Source: Azospirillum ramasamyi
GTDB taxonomy: Bacteria; Pseudomonadota; Alphaproteobacteria; Azospirillales; Azospirillaceae
Length of the DNA stretch: 64,000 bases
Reading direction: 5' to 3'
Assembly: GCF_003233655.1 (NCBI RefSeq)
Contig: NZ_CP029829.1
Coordinates: 2,366,978-2,430,977, forward strand
The position numbers and the translations under genes were made by a program. Below are positions 26,353 through 37,965 of this stretch, in pieces; position 1 is the first letter of the stretch; each line of letters starts with the position of its first letter. Below the pieces are notes generated by a model. That model did no database searches and had not been told where the DNA came from. It saw nothing but the letters and a program-made list of their open reading frames with translations.

Positions 26353-27378
26353 ATGCCCGGAAAGCCCGTCTCCACGATGACTGCCCCCAAGAGTCCCGCC
26401 AAGCGGCGGGGCCGGCCGTGCAAGCCGCGCCCGCTCACCACCTCCCCGCATCTGGACGCCTTCCTCGACATGCTGACGGCGGAGCGCGGGGCGGCGGTGA
26501 ACACGCGGCTGGCCTATGAGCGCGACCTGACCGACCTCGGCCGCTGGCTCGCCCAGCGCAGCGTGGCGCTGGAGGGGGCCGGCACCGAGGATCTGCGCGC
26601 CTATCTGGCGGTGCAGAGCAAGGACGGCGCCCCGCGCACGGTGGCGCGGCGGCTGTCGGCGATGCGTCAGTTCTACCGCTTCCTGCTGTCGGAAGGCCGG
26701 CGGGTCGACGATCCCGCCTCCCCGCTCGACAGCCCCAAGCAGGGCCGCCCGCTGCCCAAGATCCTGACGGAGGCGGAGGTCGGCGCCATGCTGTCCACCG
26801 CCGAGGCGCGCGGCGGACCGGAAGGGCTGCGGCTGGTCGCCCTGCTGGAAGTGCTCTACGCCACCGGCCTGCGCGTGTCGGAACTGGTCGGACTGCCGAT
26901 GACCGCCATCATGCGCGACGGCCGCGGCCTGCTGGTGCGCGGCAAGGGCGGCAAGGAGCGGATGGTCCCGCTGTCCGACCCGGCGCTGGCGGCGCTGGCC
27001 GCCTACATCCCCTCGCGCGGCCACTTCATCCCGCCGGCTGCGGGGGGAGAGGCCGGGCACAGCCCCTTCCTGTTCCCGTCACGCAGCTCCGGCGAGGGGC
27101 ACCTGACGCGCCAGCGCTTCGCCCAACTGCTGAAACAGCTGGCGATCGACGCCGGCATCGACCCGGAGAAGGTCAGCCCCCACGTCCTGCGCCACGCCTT
27201 CGCCACCCATCTGCTGGACCATGGCGCCGACCTGCGTTCGGTCCAGAAGATGCTGGGCCATGCCGACATCGCGACGACGCAGATTTACACCCATGTGGTG
27301 ACGGAGCGGCTGAAGAAGGTCATGCACGACCACCACCCGCTCGCCCGCCGCAGGGTGGAGGAGCCTTCGGAAGGGTGA
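26353..27378 (+). CDS. xerD: Site-specific tyrosine recombinase XerD
   Basis: Resolves chromosome dimers at dif together with XerC. 341 residues, about 40 more than E. coli XerD, mostly an N-terminal basic segment (KSPAKRRGRPCKPR). The SAM-like core-binding domain is at ~33-125. The catalytic residues are all present: Arg in TGLRVSEL, Lys in GKGGKERMVPL, His-Arg in HVLRHAFATH, His in LGHADIATTQ and nucleophile Tyr in IYTHV. ATG 26353 is used; ATG 26377 is an alternative with GGAAAG upstream. The xerD/aroKB divergent arrangement is common in alphaproteobacteria, so this is a housekeeping recombinase, not an integrase of a mobile element. Confidence 0.93.
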   Translation: MPGKPVSTMTAPKSPAKRRGRPCKPRPLTTSPHLDAFLDMLTAERGAAVNTRLAYERDLTDLGRWLAQRSVALEGAGTEDLRAYLAVQSKDGAPRTVARRLSAMRQFYRFLLSEGRRVDDPASPLDSPKQGRPLPKILTEAEVGAMLSTAEARGGPEGLRLVALLEVLYATGLRVSELVGLPMTAIMRDGRGLLVRGKGGKERMVPLSDPALAALAAYIPSRGHFIPPAAGGEAGHSPFLFPSRSSGEGHLTRQRFAQLLKQLAIDAGIDPEKVSPHVLRHAFATHLLDHGADLRSVQKMLGHADIATTQIYTHVVTERLKKVMHDHHPLARRRVEEPSEG

Positions 27379-27383
27379 CGGAG

Positions 27384-27498
27384 GTAAGGATGGGATGGGA
27401 GGTGCCTTCCGTGGCGCCCCCACCCTGACCCTCCCCCGCTGGGCGGGCGAGGTTGGGTGGGGGCAATCGAAGCCGACACCTCCCCAGCCGGTCCTTAC
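27384..27498. repeat. GTAAGGAT-bounded element between xerD and the PHA gene
   Basis: GTAAGGAT (27384-27391) faces GTCCTTAC (27491-27498, one mismatch from the exact complement). Inside are perfect 10-bp inverted arms GCCCCCACCC (27416-27425) and GGGTGGGGGC (27455-27464). The right end covers the stop codon of the convergent PHA gene. Confidence 0.5.
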
Positions 27499-27806
27499 TT
27501 CTTCTCCAGCATCAGCGTGCCCTGGCGGGAGACCTTGTGCTTGATCTTTTCGGCCAGCAGGGCGAGCGCCCAGGGCAGTTGAACCTCCATCTCGACGCTG
27601 TCGTCCAGCACGTCGATGTGGCCGGCGATGGTCTGGGCCAGGGCGACGACGCGGAAGTTCAGGCGGTCGTCGGTCCAGCTCTCCTCGACGCTGGCGGCAA
27701 AGGCGCTGAGACGGGTCCGCACCTCGCCCATGCCGTCGACCAGCCGGCGCTTGGCCTCCGCCCGGCCGAGCGAATGGGGGATGGACAGGGTCAGGGGCTT
27801 TGGCAT
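27495..27806 (-). CDS. Polyhydroxyalkanoic acid system family protein
   Basis: 103-residue cytoplasmic protein matching the PHA_gran_rgn family, which is found near or with polyhydroxyalkanoate granule genes. Typical start: PLTLSIPHSLGRAEAKRRLVDGM; ends with ALLAEKIKHKVSRQGTLMLEKK. The start is ATG 27806. No other PHA gene is in the window, so the link to granules comes from the family alone. It is convergent with xerD, and 70 bases separate it from the DivL-like kinase gene upstream on the same strand. Confidence 0.82.
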   Translation of the reverse strand: MPKPLTLSIPHSLGRAEAKRRLVDGMGEVRTRLSAFAASVEESWTDDRLNFRVVALAQTIAGHIDVLDDSVEMEVQLPWALALLAEKIKHKVSRQGTLMLEKK

Positions 27807-27876
27807 CGTCGGCGGCTCCGCGCTGCACGGGATCGGATGGACAAAGGTAACACCGGGAGCGCGTCTTTGGTCCCGC

Positions 27877-30165
27877 TCACCCGGCCCTGACGCCGTTGGC
27901 GGGGGCGCGCACCGGCATGATGCAGCGGACATGGGCGCTGCGGTAGACGCCGGTGTCGCCGGACTCGTCCAGCTCCAGCCGGCCGCCATGCAGCTCCATC
28001 ACGTTGCGCGCCAGCGAGACGCCGAGCGCCGCCGCGCCCTGCGGATCGGCGTCCGGCGGAGCGGCGCCGCTGACCGACAGGGTGACGCTGCCGTTCAGCC
28101 GCTCGCCGGCCAGCCGGATGCGGCGGTCGGGCGGCGGGTGGCGGATGGCGCCGACCACCAGGGTGAACAGCGCCTGCTTCAGCCGCTTGCCGTCGCCCTC
28201 GATCTCGCCCAGCGCCTCCGGGGCCACGACCTCCATGCGCAGCCCTTCGCGCCGGGCCCAATCGCGGGTGAGGCTGGCCACCGAGTCGAGCAGGTCGGGC
28301 AGGCTGACCGAACCGCGCTCCAGCGTGGTCACGCCGGCCCCCAGGCTGGTCAGGTCGACCACGTCGTCGATCAGCTCAAGCAAGCGCTCCCCGGCCGACA
28401 GCATGCTGCGCACATACTCCATCTGCCGGGGGTTGAGTTCGCCGAAATACTGGTTCGCCAGCACCTCGGCGAAGCCGATGATGCCGTTCAGCGGCGTGCG
28501 CAGATGGTGGGAGACGTTGGCGATGAACTCGCTCTTCAGCTGGTCGGCGGCCTCCAGCGCCGCGTTGGAGGCGCGCAGCGCCGTCTCCAGCCGGGCACCG
28601 TCGGTCACGTCCAGATAGCTGTTCAGCACCGCCCCGTCGGGCAGCGGCAGGGTGGAGAACTCCACCACCGACCCGTCGCTGCGCTCCACCCGGCCGGAGC
28701 GGACGCTGCGTTCCAGCGTGGCGCCGATCAGCTCCTCCTTCAGGGCCTCCCAGCCGGAGGCGGCGGCCTCTCCCTGCCTGTCCGGCGGCGCGATCTCCAG
28801 CAGCGGGCGCATCCGCTCGAAGACGTCGGCGATGTGCGGTTCGCCGTGCAGGTCGCCGTCCTCCAGATCCCAGATGCGGGCGAAGGCCGGGTTGGACAGC
28901 TTCAGCCGGCCGTCGCCGCCGAACACCGCGATGCCCTCCGCCAGATTGTCAAGCGTCTCCTGCTGCACCGCCATCAGCGTGTTGTAGGAGGATTCCAGCG
29001 CCAGCGTGTTGGTCACGTCCTCCAGGATGGTGATCAGCCCGCCCTGGGGGTGGGGAGCGGCCAGATGACGCAGCGTCGTGCCGTCGGGCAGGTGCAGCAT
29101 CTCCTCCACCGGCTCCACCAGATGGGTGTAGCGGGTCAGGCGTTCGCGCTTGAAGGTCTGGTAGTCGGCATATTCCGGCAGGCGGCGGCGGGCGCGCAGC
29201 TCCTCCAGCAGTTCGGCGTTGGTCGGCTCGGTGCGCAGCCACGCCTCGTCCAGATCCCACAGCCGGGCATAGGCCTGGTTGAAGAAGGTCAGGCGGGTGT
29301 CGGAGCCGAAGATGGCGATGGCGGTGCCCAGCCGTTCCAGCACCTCGGCATGGGCGGTCAGGTGGCGGTCCAGCTCGCCGCGCAGCTCCTCCAGCGGGGT
29401 GAGGTCGAGCGCATAGCCGACCACCAGCGTGCCGCCGCCGTCGGTCAGCGGCAGCGGCGCCTCCGTCACCTCCAGCAGGCGGCGTTCGGTGCCGATCACC
29501 ACGGGCGCGCGGTCGGACTGGGCGAAGCCGCCGCTGCGCGCCCGTTCGGCCAGGGCCGGGCCGGTGACGGTCAGTTCCCGCCCTTCCGTCACCACGTTGT
29601 CCGGATCGCAGTCGACGGCGCGGGCATAGGCGCGGTTGCACCAGGACAGCCGCAACGAGCGGTCGCGCATCCACACCGGGATCGGCAGGGCGTCGGCCAT
29701 CGCCTGCAGCTCCGCGAGGCGGGAGCGGGCGGCCCCGGCTTCCTTCTCGTGCCGGCGGGTGGCGTCCTGCGCGGCGTCGCGGGCGACGGTGACGTCCTCG
29801 ATCCACACCACGTCGCAGCAGCTGTCGCCGGCACGGCCGCGCCGGCCGGTCAGCACCAGCCGCCGGCCATCCGGCGCCAGCCCTTCGCAGCGGAAAGGCT
29901 CGCCGTCGCGGCGCAGGCGGAGGAGGGCGGCGGCGAGGTCGGGCGACGACACCGCATCCGGCAGGGCGTCGGCCTTGGAGATGCCCAGCAGGGCCCCGGC
30001 CTCGTCCGACAAACTCCCCACGCCCGACTCCGTCCAGGCGCACCAGGGGTAGGGAGAGGCGGCGAGCATCGCCCGCCAGCGGTCGCGGTCTGCGGCTGCA
30101 TGTTCGGCCTCCCGCCGGGTTTCCTTGTTCCAAAAGAAGCCAGCGAAACCGACCACGCTTTCCAC
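27877..30165 (-). CDS. Multi-PAS histidine kinase-like protein, DivL-like, degenerate ATPase
   Basis: 762 residues, soluble. Several PAS modules occupy ~25-520 (tryptophan- and tyrosine-containing motifs such as FFNQAYARLWDLDE recur). A dimerisation domain follows with the H-box NVSHHLRTPLNG (~550) and FGELNPRQMEYV. The ATP-binding domain (~640-750) lacks the N-box Asn (VVGAIRH instead of SNAIK). It also has no DxGxG and no GLGL motif, so ATP binding is doubtful. This layout recalls Caulobacter DivL, a pseudokinase that regulates CckA, although DivL carries Tyr where this protein keeps His. The start is a GTG at 30165. The family link to DivL is inference. Confidence 0.8.
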   Translation of the reverse strand: MESVVGFAGFFWNKETRREAEHAAADRDRWRAMLAASPYPWCAWTESGVGSLSDEAGALLGISKADALPDAVSSPDLAAALLRLRRDGEPFRCEGLAPDGRRLVLTGRRGRAGDSCCDVVWIEDVTVARDAAQDATRRHEKEAGAARSRLAELQAMADALPIPVWMRDRSLRLSWCNRAYARAVDCDPDNVVTEGRELTVTGPALAERARSGGFAQSDRAPVVIGTERRLLEVTEAPLPLTDGGGTLVVGYALDLTPLEELRGELDRHLTAHAEVLERLGTAIAIFGSDTRLTFFNQAYARLWDLDEAWLRTEPTNAELLEELRARRRLPEYADYQTFKRERLTRYTHLVEPVEEMLHLPDGTTLRHLAAPHPQGGLITILEDVTNTLALESSYNTLMAVQQETLDNLAEGIAVFGGDGRLKLSNPAFARIWDLEDGDLHGEPHIADVFERMRPLLEIAPPDRQGEAAASGWEALKEELIGATLERSVRSGRVERSDGSVVEFSTLPLPDGAVLNSYLDVTDGARLETALRASNAALEAADQLKSEFIANVSHHLRTPLNGIIGFAEVLANQYFGELNPRQMEYVRSMLSAGERLLELIDDVVDLTSLGAGVTTLERGSVSLPDLLDSVASLTRDWARREGLRMEVVAPEALGEIEGDGKRLKQALFTLVVGAIRHPPPDRRIRLAGERLNGSVTLSVSGAAPPDADPQGAAALGVSLARNVMELHGGRLELDESGDTGVYRSAHVRCIMPVRAPANGVRAG

Positions 30166-30329
30166 CCCCGGATCGCCGGGGCTTGGCGATGGCCCGGCTT
30201 AATCAGTCCAAATGAATCAAGATATTCAGAGTAGTTCAGCCATACCCCACCGACAAGCAACTCGCGTCCACCGTGCGCCTTTTCGGGTTGCCGCTCCCGT
30301 CCAAGTAGATTTCGCCCCAACACGTCCGA

Positions 30330-33300
30330 TCACGCCATGCTCTCTTCCGGCAGGGATACCGTCTCTTTCGTGTGACGAAGCGCATGAATCGCTTTTTCGA
30401 CCTCCGGGAAGGCCGCGGCCATCGCGCGGGCATGGCGTTCCACCTCCTCAAGCTGTGCGTCCACGATCGCACGCTCCAGCGCCGTGCAGGCGGCGGCCAG
30501 CACCTGCGCGCCCGCGGTGCGCGCCGCCCCGGCGGCGGAATGGGCGGCCGCCCGCGCCTCCTCCATCTCCCCCGCGTCGAGCGCCTGCCGCACCCGGTCC
30601 AGGGTGGGCCGCGTCGTTTCGATGAAGAAGTCCATCATGTCCAGCGTGCCGCCGTCGATGCCGTCCTCCCGGCCTCCGCCGAAGGTCTCGCGCAGGTGGT
30701 CGAGGTCGAGCACCGGCAGGTCCGGTTCGTCCGGCGGACGGGTGGGTTGCGGTCCCGGCTCCATCTTCGCCTCCGGCGGGCGGGGAGTGGCGTCGAGCCG
30801 CCGGGCCAGCACCTGCGACAGTTGGACCAGCGTCACCGGCTTGGCGAGGTAATCGTCCATGCCGGCGGCCAGACAGCGCTCCATCTCGCCGGACAGCGCG
30901 TTGGCGGTCATGGCGACGATGGCGGTGCGCCGCTCCGTTCCGTCCTCCTCCGCCCGGATGCGGCGGGCGAGCTCGTAGCCGTCCATCACCGGCATGTGGC
31001 AGTCGGTGATGACCAGCCGGTGGCGGCCAATGCGCCATGCCGCGAGCGCCTGCTCGCCATCCGCCGCCAGATCCACCGTGCAGCCAAGGCGGCGGAGCTG
31101 GCGCAGGACGACCTGCTGGTTGGTCGGATGGTCTTCCGCCACCAGGACCGGGCCGTAGGCCGGAGGATTGTCCCGCTCTTCCTCTCCCGTGCCGGCCGCG
31201 ACACCGGCCCGCTCCGCGTCTGGTGCGGCGCGGCCGGTCAGGAGGGCGGCGGCGCGGATCAGGGCGGTGCGGTGGACCGGCTGGACCAGCGCGCCCGGTT
31301 CGCCGTGGGGCGAAGCGACCGCCGGGCCGTTCCCCCGCCCGTCGCCCAGCAGCAGCCGCGGCAGTCCGGGTCCGCAGGCGCCGGCCAGCGGTTCCAGCCG
31401 CCCGGCCATCGTCCCGCCGGTGACCAGCAGCCCCACCCCTCCGCGACCCAGGCGGGAGGCCGCATCGGCCACCGTGGCGGCGGCGGTCACCGTCGCCCCG
31501 CCCTGTTCCAGGTAGCGGGCCAGCACGTCGCGCTGCACCTCGTCGTCGTCGGCGACCAGCACGGCCAGTCCGGCCAGCGGCGCCGGGGCGGGCATGGCGG
31601 CATCCTTCCCCCGCGGCAGGTCCACGGTGAACCAGAAGGTCGAGCCCTGGCCGGGCACCGACCCGACGCCGATCCGTCCGCCCATCCGTTCGATCAGCCG
31701 GGTGCAGATCGCCAGCCCCAGCCCGGTGCCGCCGAAGCGCCGGGTGGTGGAACTGTCGGCCTGGCTGAAGGGCTGGAACAGCCGGGCCTGCCCCTCCGGC
31801 CCGATGCCGATGCCGGTGTCCTGCACCGCCACATGCAGGCTGACATGATCCTGGCGCGTGGACCCGGCGGCATGGACGCGCAGCACCACCCGGCCGCGGT
31901 CGGTGAACTTGATGGCGTTGCCGGTCAGGTTGAACAGAATTTGGCGCAGCCGGCCGGAATCGCCGCGCAGCCGCGCCGGCACCGAGCGGTCGATGTCGCA
32001 GATCAGCGCCAGCCCCTTCTGGTGGGCCTGGGGCGCCAGCAGGTCGGCCACCCCCTCCACCAGCTCGGCCGGACGCAGGTCAAGCTCCTCCAGCTCCAGC
32101 TTCCCGGCCTCGATCTTCGACAAATCCAGGATGTCGTCGATGATCCGCAGCAGCGCGGCCCCGCTCTCCCGCATGGTGGAGACCAGCGTGCATTGCTCCT
32201 CGTCCAGCGGGGTGAGCGCCATCAGCTCCAGCATGCCGAGCACGCCGTTCATCGGCGTGCGGATCTCGTGGCTCATGGTGGCCAGGAATTCCGCCTTCGA
32301 CCGGGCGGCGATCTCCGCCTGCTCCTTGGCGGCGCGCAGCGCCTCCTCCGCCTGCTTGCGCGCGGTGATGTCGTAGCTCCAGGCCAGCACCGCCGGCTCG
32401 CCCTCGAAGCTGGTGCGCTGGAGCGTCTGCAGGGCCCAGACCCGGCTGCCGTCGGGGCGGTCGACCGCCACCTCGGCGTCGCGCACCAGGACACCGCCGT
32501 TTCCGGCCTCCCACTGCTGACCGGTCCCACCCCGGCTGATGCTGGCGCCGGGCAGGGCCAGCGCGTGGCGGCTGCCGACGAAGGCGTCCAGCGGCCGGCC
32601 TGCCAGTTCGGCGGCGCGGGCGTTGGCGAAGGCGACGGTGCCGTCGGTGCGGCCGATGGAGACGCCGACCGGGCTCTGCTCCAGGATGGTGCGCAGCCGC
32701 CGCTCGCCGTCGGCCAGCGCGCTTTCGCGGGCGCGGATGGTGGTGACGAAATAGGCCAGCGCGCGGGCCATCTCGCCGATCTCGTCCCGGCTGCCGGACG
32801 GGGTGGCGGGTGGCAGGTCGAGGTCGGGCATCGCCGCCGGCTCGGCCGTCTCCACCGCCTGCATGGCGCTGCGCAGCCGGCGCAGCCGCGCCACCACGTT
32901 GCGGTGGATGTAGGCGAAGATGGCGGCGGCGCCCAGGATGGACAGCAGCGCCATGGCGATCACCGCCCGCTTGCCGTCGCCGATCACCCGCTCGAACTCG
33001 GATGAGCGGCGGGCGACGTCCTGCTCCACCACCAGGAAATAGTCGGACACGATGCCGACCAGTTGGTCCGACACCGCCTGATTGCGCGCCGCCGACCGCT
33101 TGACCGCCCGCTGCAACGACAGCTCCGCCGCGCGCAGGGTGAACAGGGGGGATCGCCCGAAGGCCGCCTCCTCCACCTCGCGCTGCAGCGGCTGCAGCCG
33201 GGCGGCGCGGTCCGGCGGCAGCAGGGCCAGCGCGGCGGCGGCATTGTCCAGCGCCGCGCGGGTTTCGGCCCGGAACCCGTCCAGCTGACCGTCCTGGTCG

Positions 33301-33971
33301 GCGCGCAAGGCGGCCAGCAGCGTGGTGGCCGCCGCGGTCAGATCCCGGCGCCAGCGCTCCAGCGCGTCGCGGCTGCGCTCCGCCGCCTCGGCATCCGGCA
33401 GGCCGGAGCGCGTCTCCATCGGCCAGGGCGCCGCCTCCTCCCGCGCTTCGGCGGCGCCCAGCCGGCCGGTCAGGGCGGCCAGGGCCTGGGCGCGGGCATT
33501 GGTCTCGGCGGTCAGGGCCAACTGCTGCCGGACCTGGGCGTTCAGGGTCAGCAGCGTGCCGACCAGCTCGTTCTTGCGGCGGTCGAGTTCGCCCAGATCG
33601 GCCTGAACCCCGATTCCATGCCCGCCATTTGCCGGGCCTCCACTTCCCGGGCCGCCATGGGCGATCAGCCGGGCCATCAGCTGTTCCAGCCGGACGATCT
33701 GGTCGCCCATCCGCGCCATCACCGCCTCGCGCGCGGTCTGGTCCTGGGCGGCGACCAGGGCGGGGGCGATGGCGGCCACGGCGCCGCTCTGCTGCACCAG
33801 CTGCGCGGCGGCGACCAACCCCGGCACCTTGGCCGTGGCGATCTGCTCATAGCCCTGGTGAAAGCGGGAAAACAGCGAGACGGCGACGACGCTGGTCGCC
33901 GCGGCCAGCCCGCCGATTACCGTCAATCCCGCCAGGATGCGGAACGCCACGCTCCGCCGGGGACTCCGCAT
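30330..33971 (-). CDS. Membrane hybrid sensor histidine kinase (HAMP-PAS-HisKA-HATPase-REC-REC-HPt)
   Basis: 1213 residues. A first membrane helix (~8-30), a ~300-residue helical periplasmic domain, a second helix (~335-357), HAMP-like region, PAS (~430-550), and HisKA with [10 protein letters not shown] (~570). The ATPase domain is intact ([24 protein letters not shown]). The first receiver (~810-920) begins VLVADDDE but has GG where the phosphorylated Asp should be, a pseudo-receiver. The second (~955-1070) is intact ([22 protein letters not shown]). A C-terminal HPt has [15 protein letters not shown] 33971 has GAGGGGG upstream; ATG 34028 would add 19 residues. The output partner is unknown, possibly the sigma-54 regulator at 36 kb. 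Confidence 0.9.
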   Translation of the reverse strand: MRSPRRSVAFRILAGLTVIGGLAAATSVVAVSLFSRFHQGYEQIATAKVPGLVAAAQLVQQSGAVAAIAPALVAAQDQTAREAVMARMGDQIVRLEQLMARLIAHGGPGSGGPANGGHGIGVQADLGELDRRKNELVGTLLTLNAQVRQQLALTAETNARAQALAALTGRLGAAEAREEAAPWPMETRSGLPDAEAAERSRDALERWRRDLTAAATTLLAALRADQDGQLDGFRAETRAALDNAAAALALLPPDRAARLQPLQREVEEAAFGRSPLFTLRAAELSLQRAVKRSAARNQAVSDQLVGIVSDYFLVVEQDVARRSSEFERVIGDGKRAVIAMALLSILGAAAIFAYIHRNVVARLRRLRSAMQAVETAEPAAMPDLDLPPATPSGSRDEIGEMARALAYFVTTIRARESALADGERRLRTILEQSPVGVSIGRTDGTVAFANARAAELAGRPLDAFVGSRHALALPGASISRGGTGQQWEAGNGGVLVRDAEVAVDRPDGSRVWALQTLQRTSFEGEPAVLAWSYDITARKQAEEALRAAKEQAEIAARSKAEFLATMSHEIRTPMNGVLGMLELMALTPLDEEQCTLVSTMRESGAALLRIIDDILDLSKIEAGKLELEELDLRPAELVEGVADLLAPQAHQKGLALICDIDRSVPARLRGDSGRLRQILFNLTGNAIKFTDRGRVVLRVHAAGSTRQDHVSLHVAVQDTGIGIGPEGQARLFQPFSQADSSTTRRFGGTGLGLAICTRLIERMGGRIGVGSVPGQGSTFWFTVDLPRGKDAAMPAPAPLAGLAVLVADDDEVQRDVLARYLEQGGATVTAAATVADAASRLGRGGVGLLVTGGTMAGRLEPLAGACGPGLPRLLLGDGRGNGPAVASPHGEPGALVQPVHRTALIRAAALLTGRAAPDAERAGVAAGTGEEERDNPPAYGPVLVAEDHPTNQQVVLRQLRRLGCTVDLAADGEQALAAWRIGRHRLVITDCHMPVMDGYELARRIRAEEDGTERRTAIVAMTANALSGEMERCLAAGMDDYLAKPVTLVQLSQVLARRLDATPRPPEAKMEPGPQPTRPPDEPDLPVLDLDHLRETFGGGREDGIDGGTLDMMDFFIETTRPTLDRVRQALDAGEMEEARAAAHSAAGAARTAGAQVLAAACTALERAIVDAQLEEVERHARAMAAAFPEVEKAIHALRHTKETVSLPEESMA

Positions 33972-34082
33972 GACCACCCCCTCGCCCGCCGCCAGTACCG
34001 GAGGGGGGTGCTTCGCCCGCCGCGCCATACCCCTTCCGGCGGGGCGATCATGCCACAGAAACGATGGCGGGGGATGGAGTTC

Positions 34083-34538
34083 TCAGGCGACGCCGGTGGA
34101 CCCGAAGCCGCCGGCGCCGCGCGCGGTCTCGTCCAGCGTCCCGACTTCGATCAGCGCCGCCCGGGGGGCCGGGGCGATCACCGCCTGGGCGATGCGGTCG
34201 CCGCGGGCGACGGTGAAGGGCTCGTCCCCCAGATTGATCAGGCAGACGCCGACCGGCCCGCGATAGTCGCAGTCGACGGTGCCCGGCGTGTTCAGCACCG
34301 TGACGCCGTTCTTCACCGCCAGACCGGAGCGCGGCCGGATCTGCATTTCCCACCCCGCCGGCAGCCCGACGGCGAAGCCGGTCTGCACCAGCAGCCGCTT
34401 GCCCGGCGCCAGCACGACGGGCTCGTCCGCCGGCACCGCGGCGCGCAGGTCGAAGCCGGCGGCGCCCTCGGTGGCGTAGGAGGGCAGCGGCAGGTCGTCG
34501 TTGCCGGGCAGGCGGAGGAAGGCGACGGTGGGGAACAT
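34083..34538 (-). CDS. dut: Deoxyuridine 5'-triphosphate nucleotidohydrolase (dUTPase)
   Basis: Hydrolyses dUTP to dUMP, keeping uracil out of DNA and feeding dTMP synthesis. 151 residues, trimeric type. All five motifs are visible: [30 protein letters not shown] with the catalytic Asp, GDRIAQAVI, and the C-terminal [13 protein letters not shown] 34538 follows coaBC by 49 bases on the same strand, the common coaBC-dut order. Confidence 0.97.
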   Translation of the reverse strand: MFPTVAFLRLPGNDDLPLPSYATEGAAGFDLRAAVPADEPVVLAPGKRLLVQTGFAVGLPAGWEMQIRPRSGLAVKNGVTVLNTPGTVDCDYRGPVGVCLINLGDEPFTVARGDRIAQAVIAPAPRAALIEVGTLDETARGAGGFGSTGVA

Positions 34539-34587
34539 GGGGGATCCTGTGTTCGGGTATCGTATGGCAAGGTGTAAGGGGTAGACG

Positions 34588-35811
34588 CTACTTCCCGGCG
34601 AAATACCCCGCCACCGCCTCGGCCAGCCGGGTGGCGACGGCGTCCTTGGGCATGGTGGGCCAGGATTCGGTGCCGTCGGCGCGGATCAGGTGGACGGTGT
34701 TGTCGCTGCCGCCGAAGGTGCCGGTGCCGGGGGAGACGTCATTGGCGACGATCCAGTCGCAGCCCTTGCGGGCGCGCTTGGCGGTGGCGTAGGCCAGCAC
34801 GTCGCCGGTTTCCGCCGCGAAGCCGACCACCAGCGCGGGGCGGCGCTCGCCGGGCCTGGACAGGGTGGCGAGGATGTCGGGGTTCTCGGTCAGCGCCAGC
34901 GCCGGCGGACCGCCGCCGTCCTTCTTCAGCTTGCGGTCGGACTCGCCCGCGACGCGCCAGTCGGCGACCGCGGCGGCGCAGACCGCGATGTCGGCGGGCA
35001 GCGCCGCCTCGCAGGCCGCCAGCATCTCGCGCGCCGTCTCGATATGGACGACGCTGCAGCCGGGCGGGTCGGGCAGGCGGGTCGGGCCGCTGACCAGCGT
35101 CACCGCCGCCCCCAGCTTCGCCAGGGCCGCGGCGATGGCGTGCCCCTGCTTCCCCGACGAGCGGTTGGCGATGTAGCGCACCGGGTCGATCGGCTCATGC
35201 GTCGGGCCGCTGGTGACGACGGCACGGCGTCCGGCCAGGGGACGGTTCGCGTCTTCCGCGAAGAGCGCGGCGATGGCGTCGATGATCTCCATCGGCTCCG
35301 CCATGCGGCCGGGGCCGTATTCGTTGCAGGCCATCACGCCCTCGTTCGGGCCGACGCGCCGCACACCGCGGCTTTCCAGCAGCGCCATGTTGGCCTGGGT
35401 CGCGGCATGCCGCCACATCCGCACATTCATGGCGGGAGCGACCAGCACCGGCTTGTCGGTGGCCAGCAGGACGGTGGCGGCCAGATCGTCGGCCATGCCG
35501 GCCGCCATCCGCGCCAGCAGGTTCGCGGTGGCCGGTGCCACCACCAGCAGGTCGGCCTCGCGTGACAGGCGGATGTGGCCCATCTCCGATTCGTCGGTCA
35601 GCGACCACAGGTCGCGGTAGACGGTATCCTCGGTCAGCGCCTGCACCGACAACGGCGTGACGAAGCGGGCGCCGGCCTCCGTCAGCACCGCGCGCACCGT
35701 CACGCCGCGTTCGCGCAGGCGGCGGATCAGGTCCAGGCTCTTGTAGGCGGCAATGCCGCCGGCGATGACCAGCAGCACGCGCTTGCCGGCCAGAACGGCG
35801 TGATCGGCCAT
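34588..35811 (-). CDS. coaBC: Bifunctional phosphopantothenoylcysteine decarboxylase/phosphopantothenate-cysteine ligase
   Basis: Two consecutive steps of coenzyme A synthesis on one 407-residue chain. The N-terminal FMN-dependent CoaC domain has GGIAAYKS at the start, the substrate motif PAMNVRMW (~122) and the catalytic-Cys region GVMACNEYG. The C-terminal CoaB domain has [15 protein letters not shown] (~200) and the AAVADWR...KLKK segment. ATG 35811. Probably co-transcribed with dut; divergent from the sigma-54 regulator gene with 179 bases between. Confidence 0.96.
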   Translation of the reverse strand: MADHAVLAGKRVLLVIAGGIAAYKSLDLIRRLRERGVTVRAVLTEAGARFVTPLSVQALTEDTVYRDLWSLTDESEMGHIRLSREADLLVVAPATANLLARMAAGMADDLAATVLLATDKPVLVAPAMNVRMWRHAATQANMALLESRGVRRVGPNEGVMACNEYGPGRMAEPMEIIDAIAALFAEDANRPLAGRRAVVTSGPTHEPIDPVRYIANRSSGKQGHAIAAALAKLGAAVTLVSGPTRLPDPPGCSVVHIETAREMLAACEAALPADIAVCAAAVADWRVAGESDRKLKKDGGGPPALALTENPDILATLSRPGERRPALVVGFAAETGDVLAYATAKRARKGCDWIVANDVSPGTGTFGGSDNTVHLIRADGTESWPTMPKDAVATRLAEAVAGYFAGK

Positions 35812-35990
35812 GGCGATCCCCCTCTTCCCGACGCCCCTCGCGGACGCCCCGATGCCCGCTGCTGATAGTTCATCGCGCCTCCCCCGGCAAGCGGCGGCAC
35901 CGCGGCCTATCCGGTCCGTCAGGGATATCGATCGCTTCGCGGCCTGCGCATGCGCGTGGGGGTAGGATTTTTAGGATTATCTGTTAGACA

Positions 35991-37454
<1,464 letters not shown>

Positions 37455-37470
37455 CCCTTTATTTCAGCAA

Positions 37471-37496
37471 GGATTTCCTGCAGGTGCAAGAAATCC
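37471..37496 (+). terminator. Hairpin after the sigma-54 regulator gene
   Basis: GGATTTCCTGCA (37471-37482) pairs with TGCAAGAAATCC (37485-37496), 11 of 12 positions, starting 17 bases after the stop. No T-run follows, so termination is only probable. Confidence 0.45.
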
Positions 37497-37740
37497 GCCA
37501 AGAAATGGGCTAATACCCTTCGACAAAGCGCAGTCGCCTTGGTCGTAATTCGGCCCCGGATTTTGCAATCCTTTGTCCTATGCCGTGAGACGGAATTGCC
37601 CGCAACCACAGCATGCGGCTAGCCTCCCCGCACAAAGTCTTGGTTCCGCTTGCCCGGCAGACCTCATGGCGCGGCCGATACGGGCAATTTCGAACCAAAC
37701 AATTATGCAGACCCGTTTCGCAGAGACTAGGGGGAGGCCC

Positions 37741-37950
37741 ATGACAAACGGCACCGTCAAATGGTTCAACACCACGAAAGGTTACGGCTTCATCGCGCCG
37801 GAAGCCGGATCGAAGGACGTTTTCGTGCATATCACCGCGGTCCAGCGCTCCGGCCTGCATGCCCTGTCCGAAGGCCAGCGCGTCCAGTTCGAGGTCGCCC
37901 GCGGCACCAACGGCAAGGATTCCGCGGTGAACATCAGCGTCGTCGAGTGA
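37741..37950 (+). CDS. Cold-shock domain protein (CspA family)
   Basis: 69-residue single-stranded nucleic-acid-binding protein acting as an RNA chaperone. RNP1 KGYGFIAP and RNP2 DVFVHI are intact. ATG 37741 lies directly behind GGGGGAGG. The 244 bases between the preceding hairpin and the start are less GC-rich than the surroundings and may include a long 5' leader like that which controls many csp mRNAs. The frame is open upstream, but that part is not protein-like. Convergent with the REC-HPt gene, only 15 bases apart. Confidence 0.95.
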   Translation: MTNGTVKWFNTTKGYGFIAPEAGSKDVFVHITAVQRSGLHALSEGQRVQFEVARGTNGKDSAVNISVVE

Positions 37951-37965
37951 TGCGGTTCCGTTAGG

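Noticed and set aside
26353..27378. Tyrosine recombinase as a sign of an integrated element
   Set aside because: Sequence and position opposite aroKB match housekeeping XerD; no attachment sites or phage genes are nearby.
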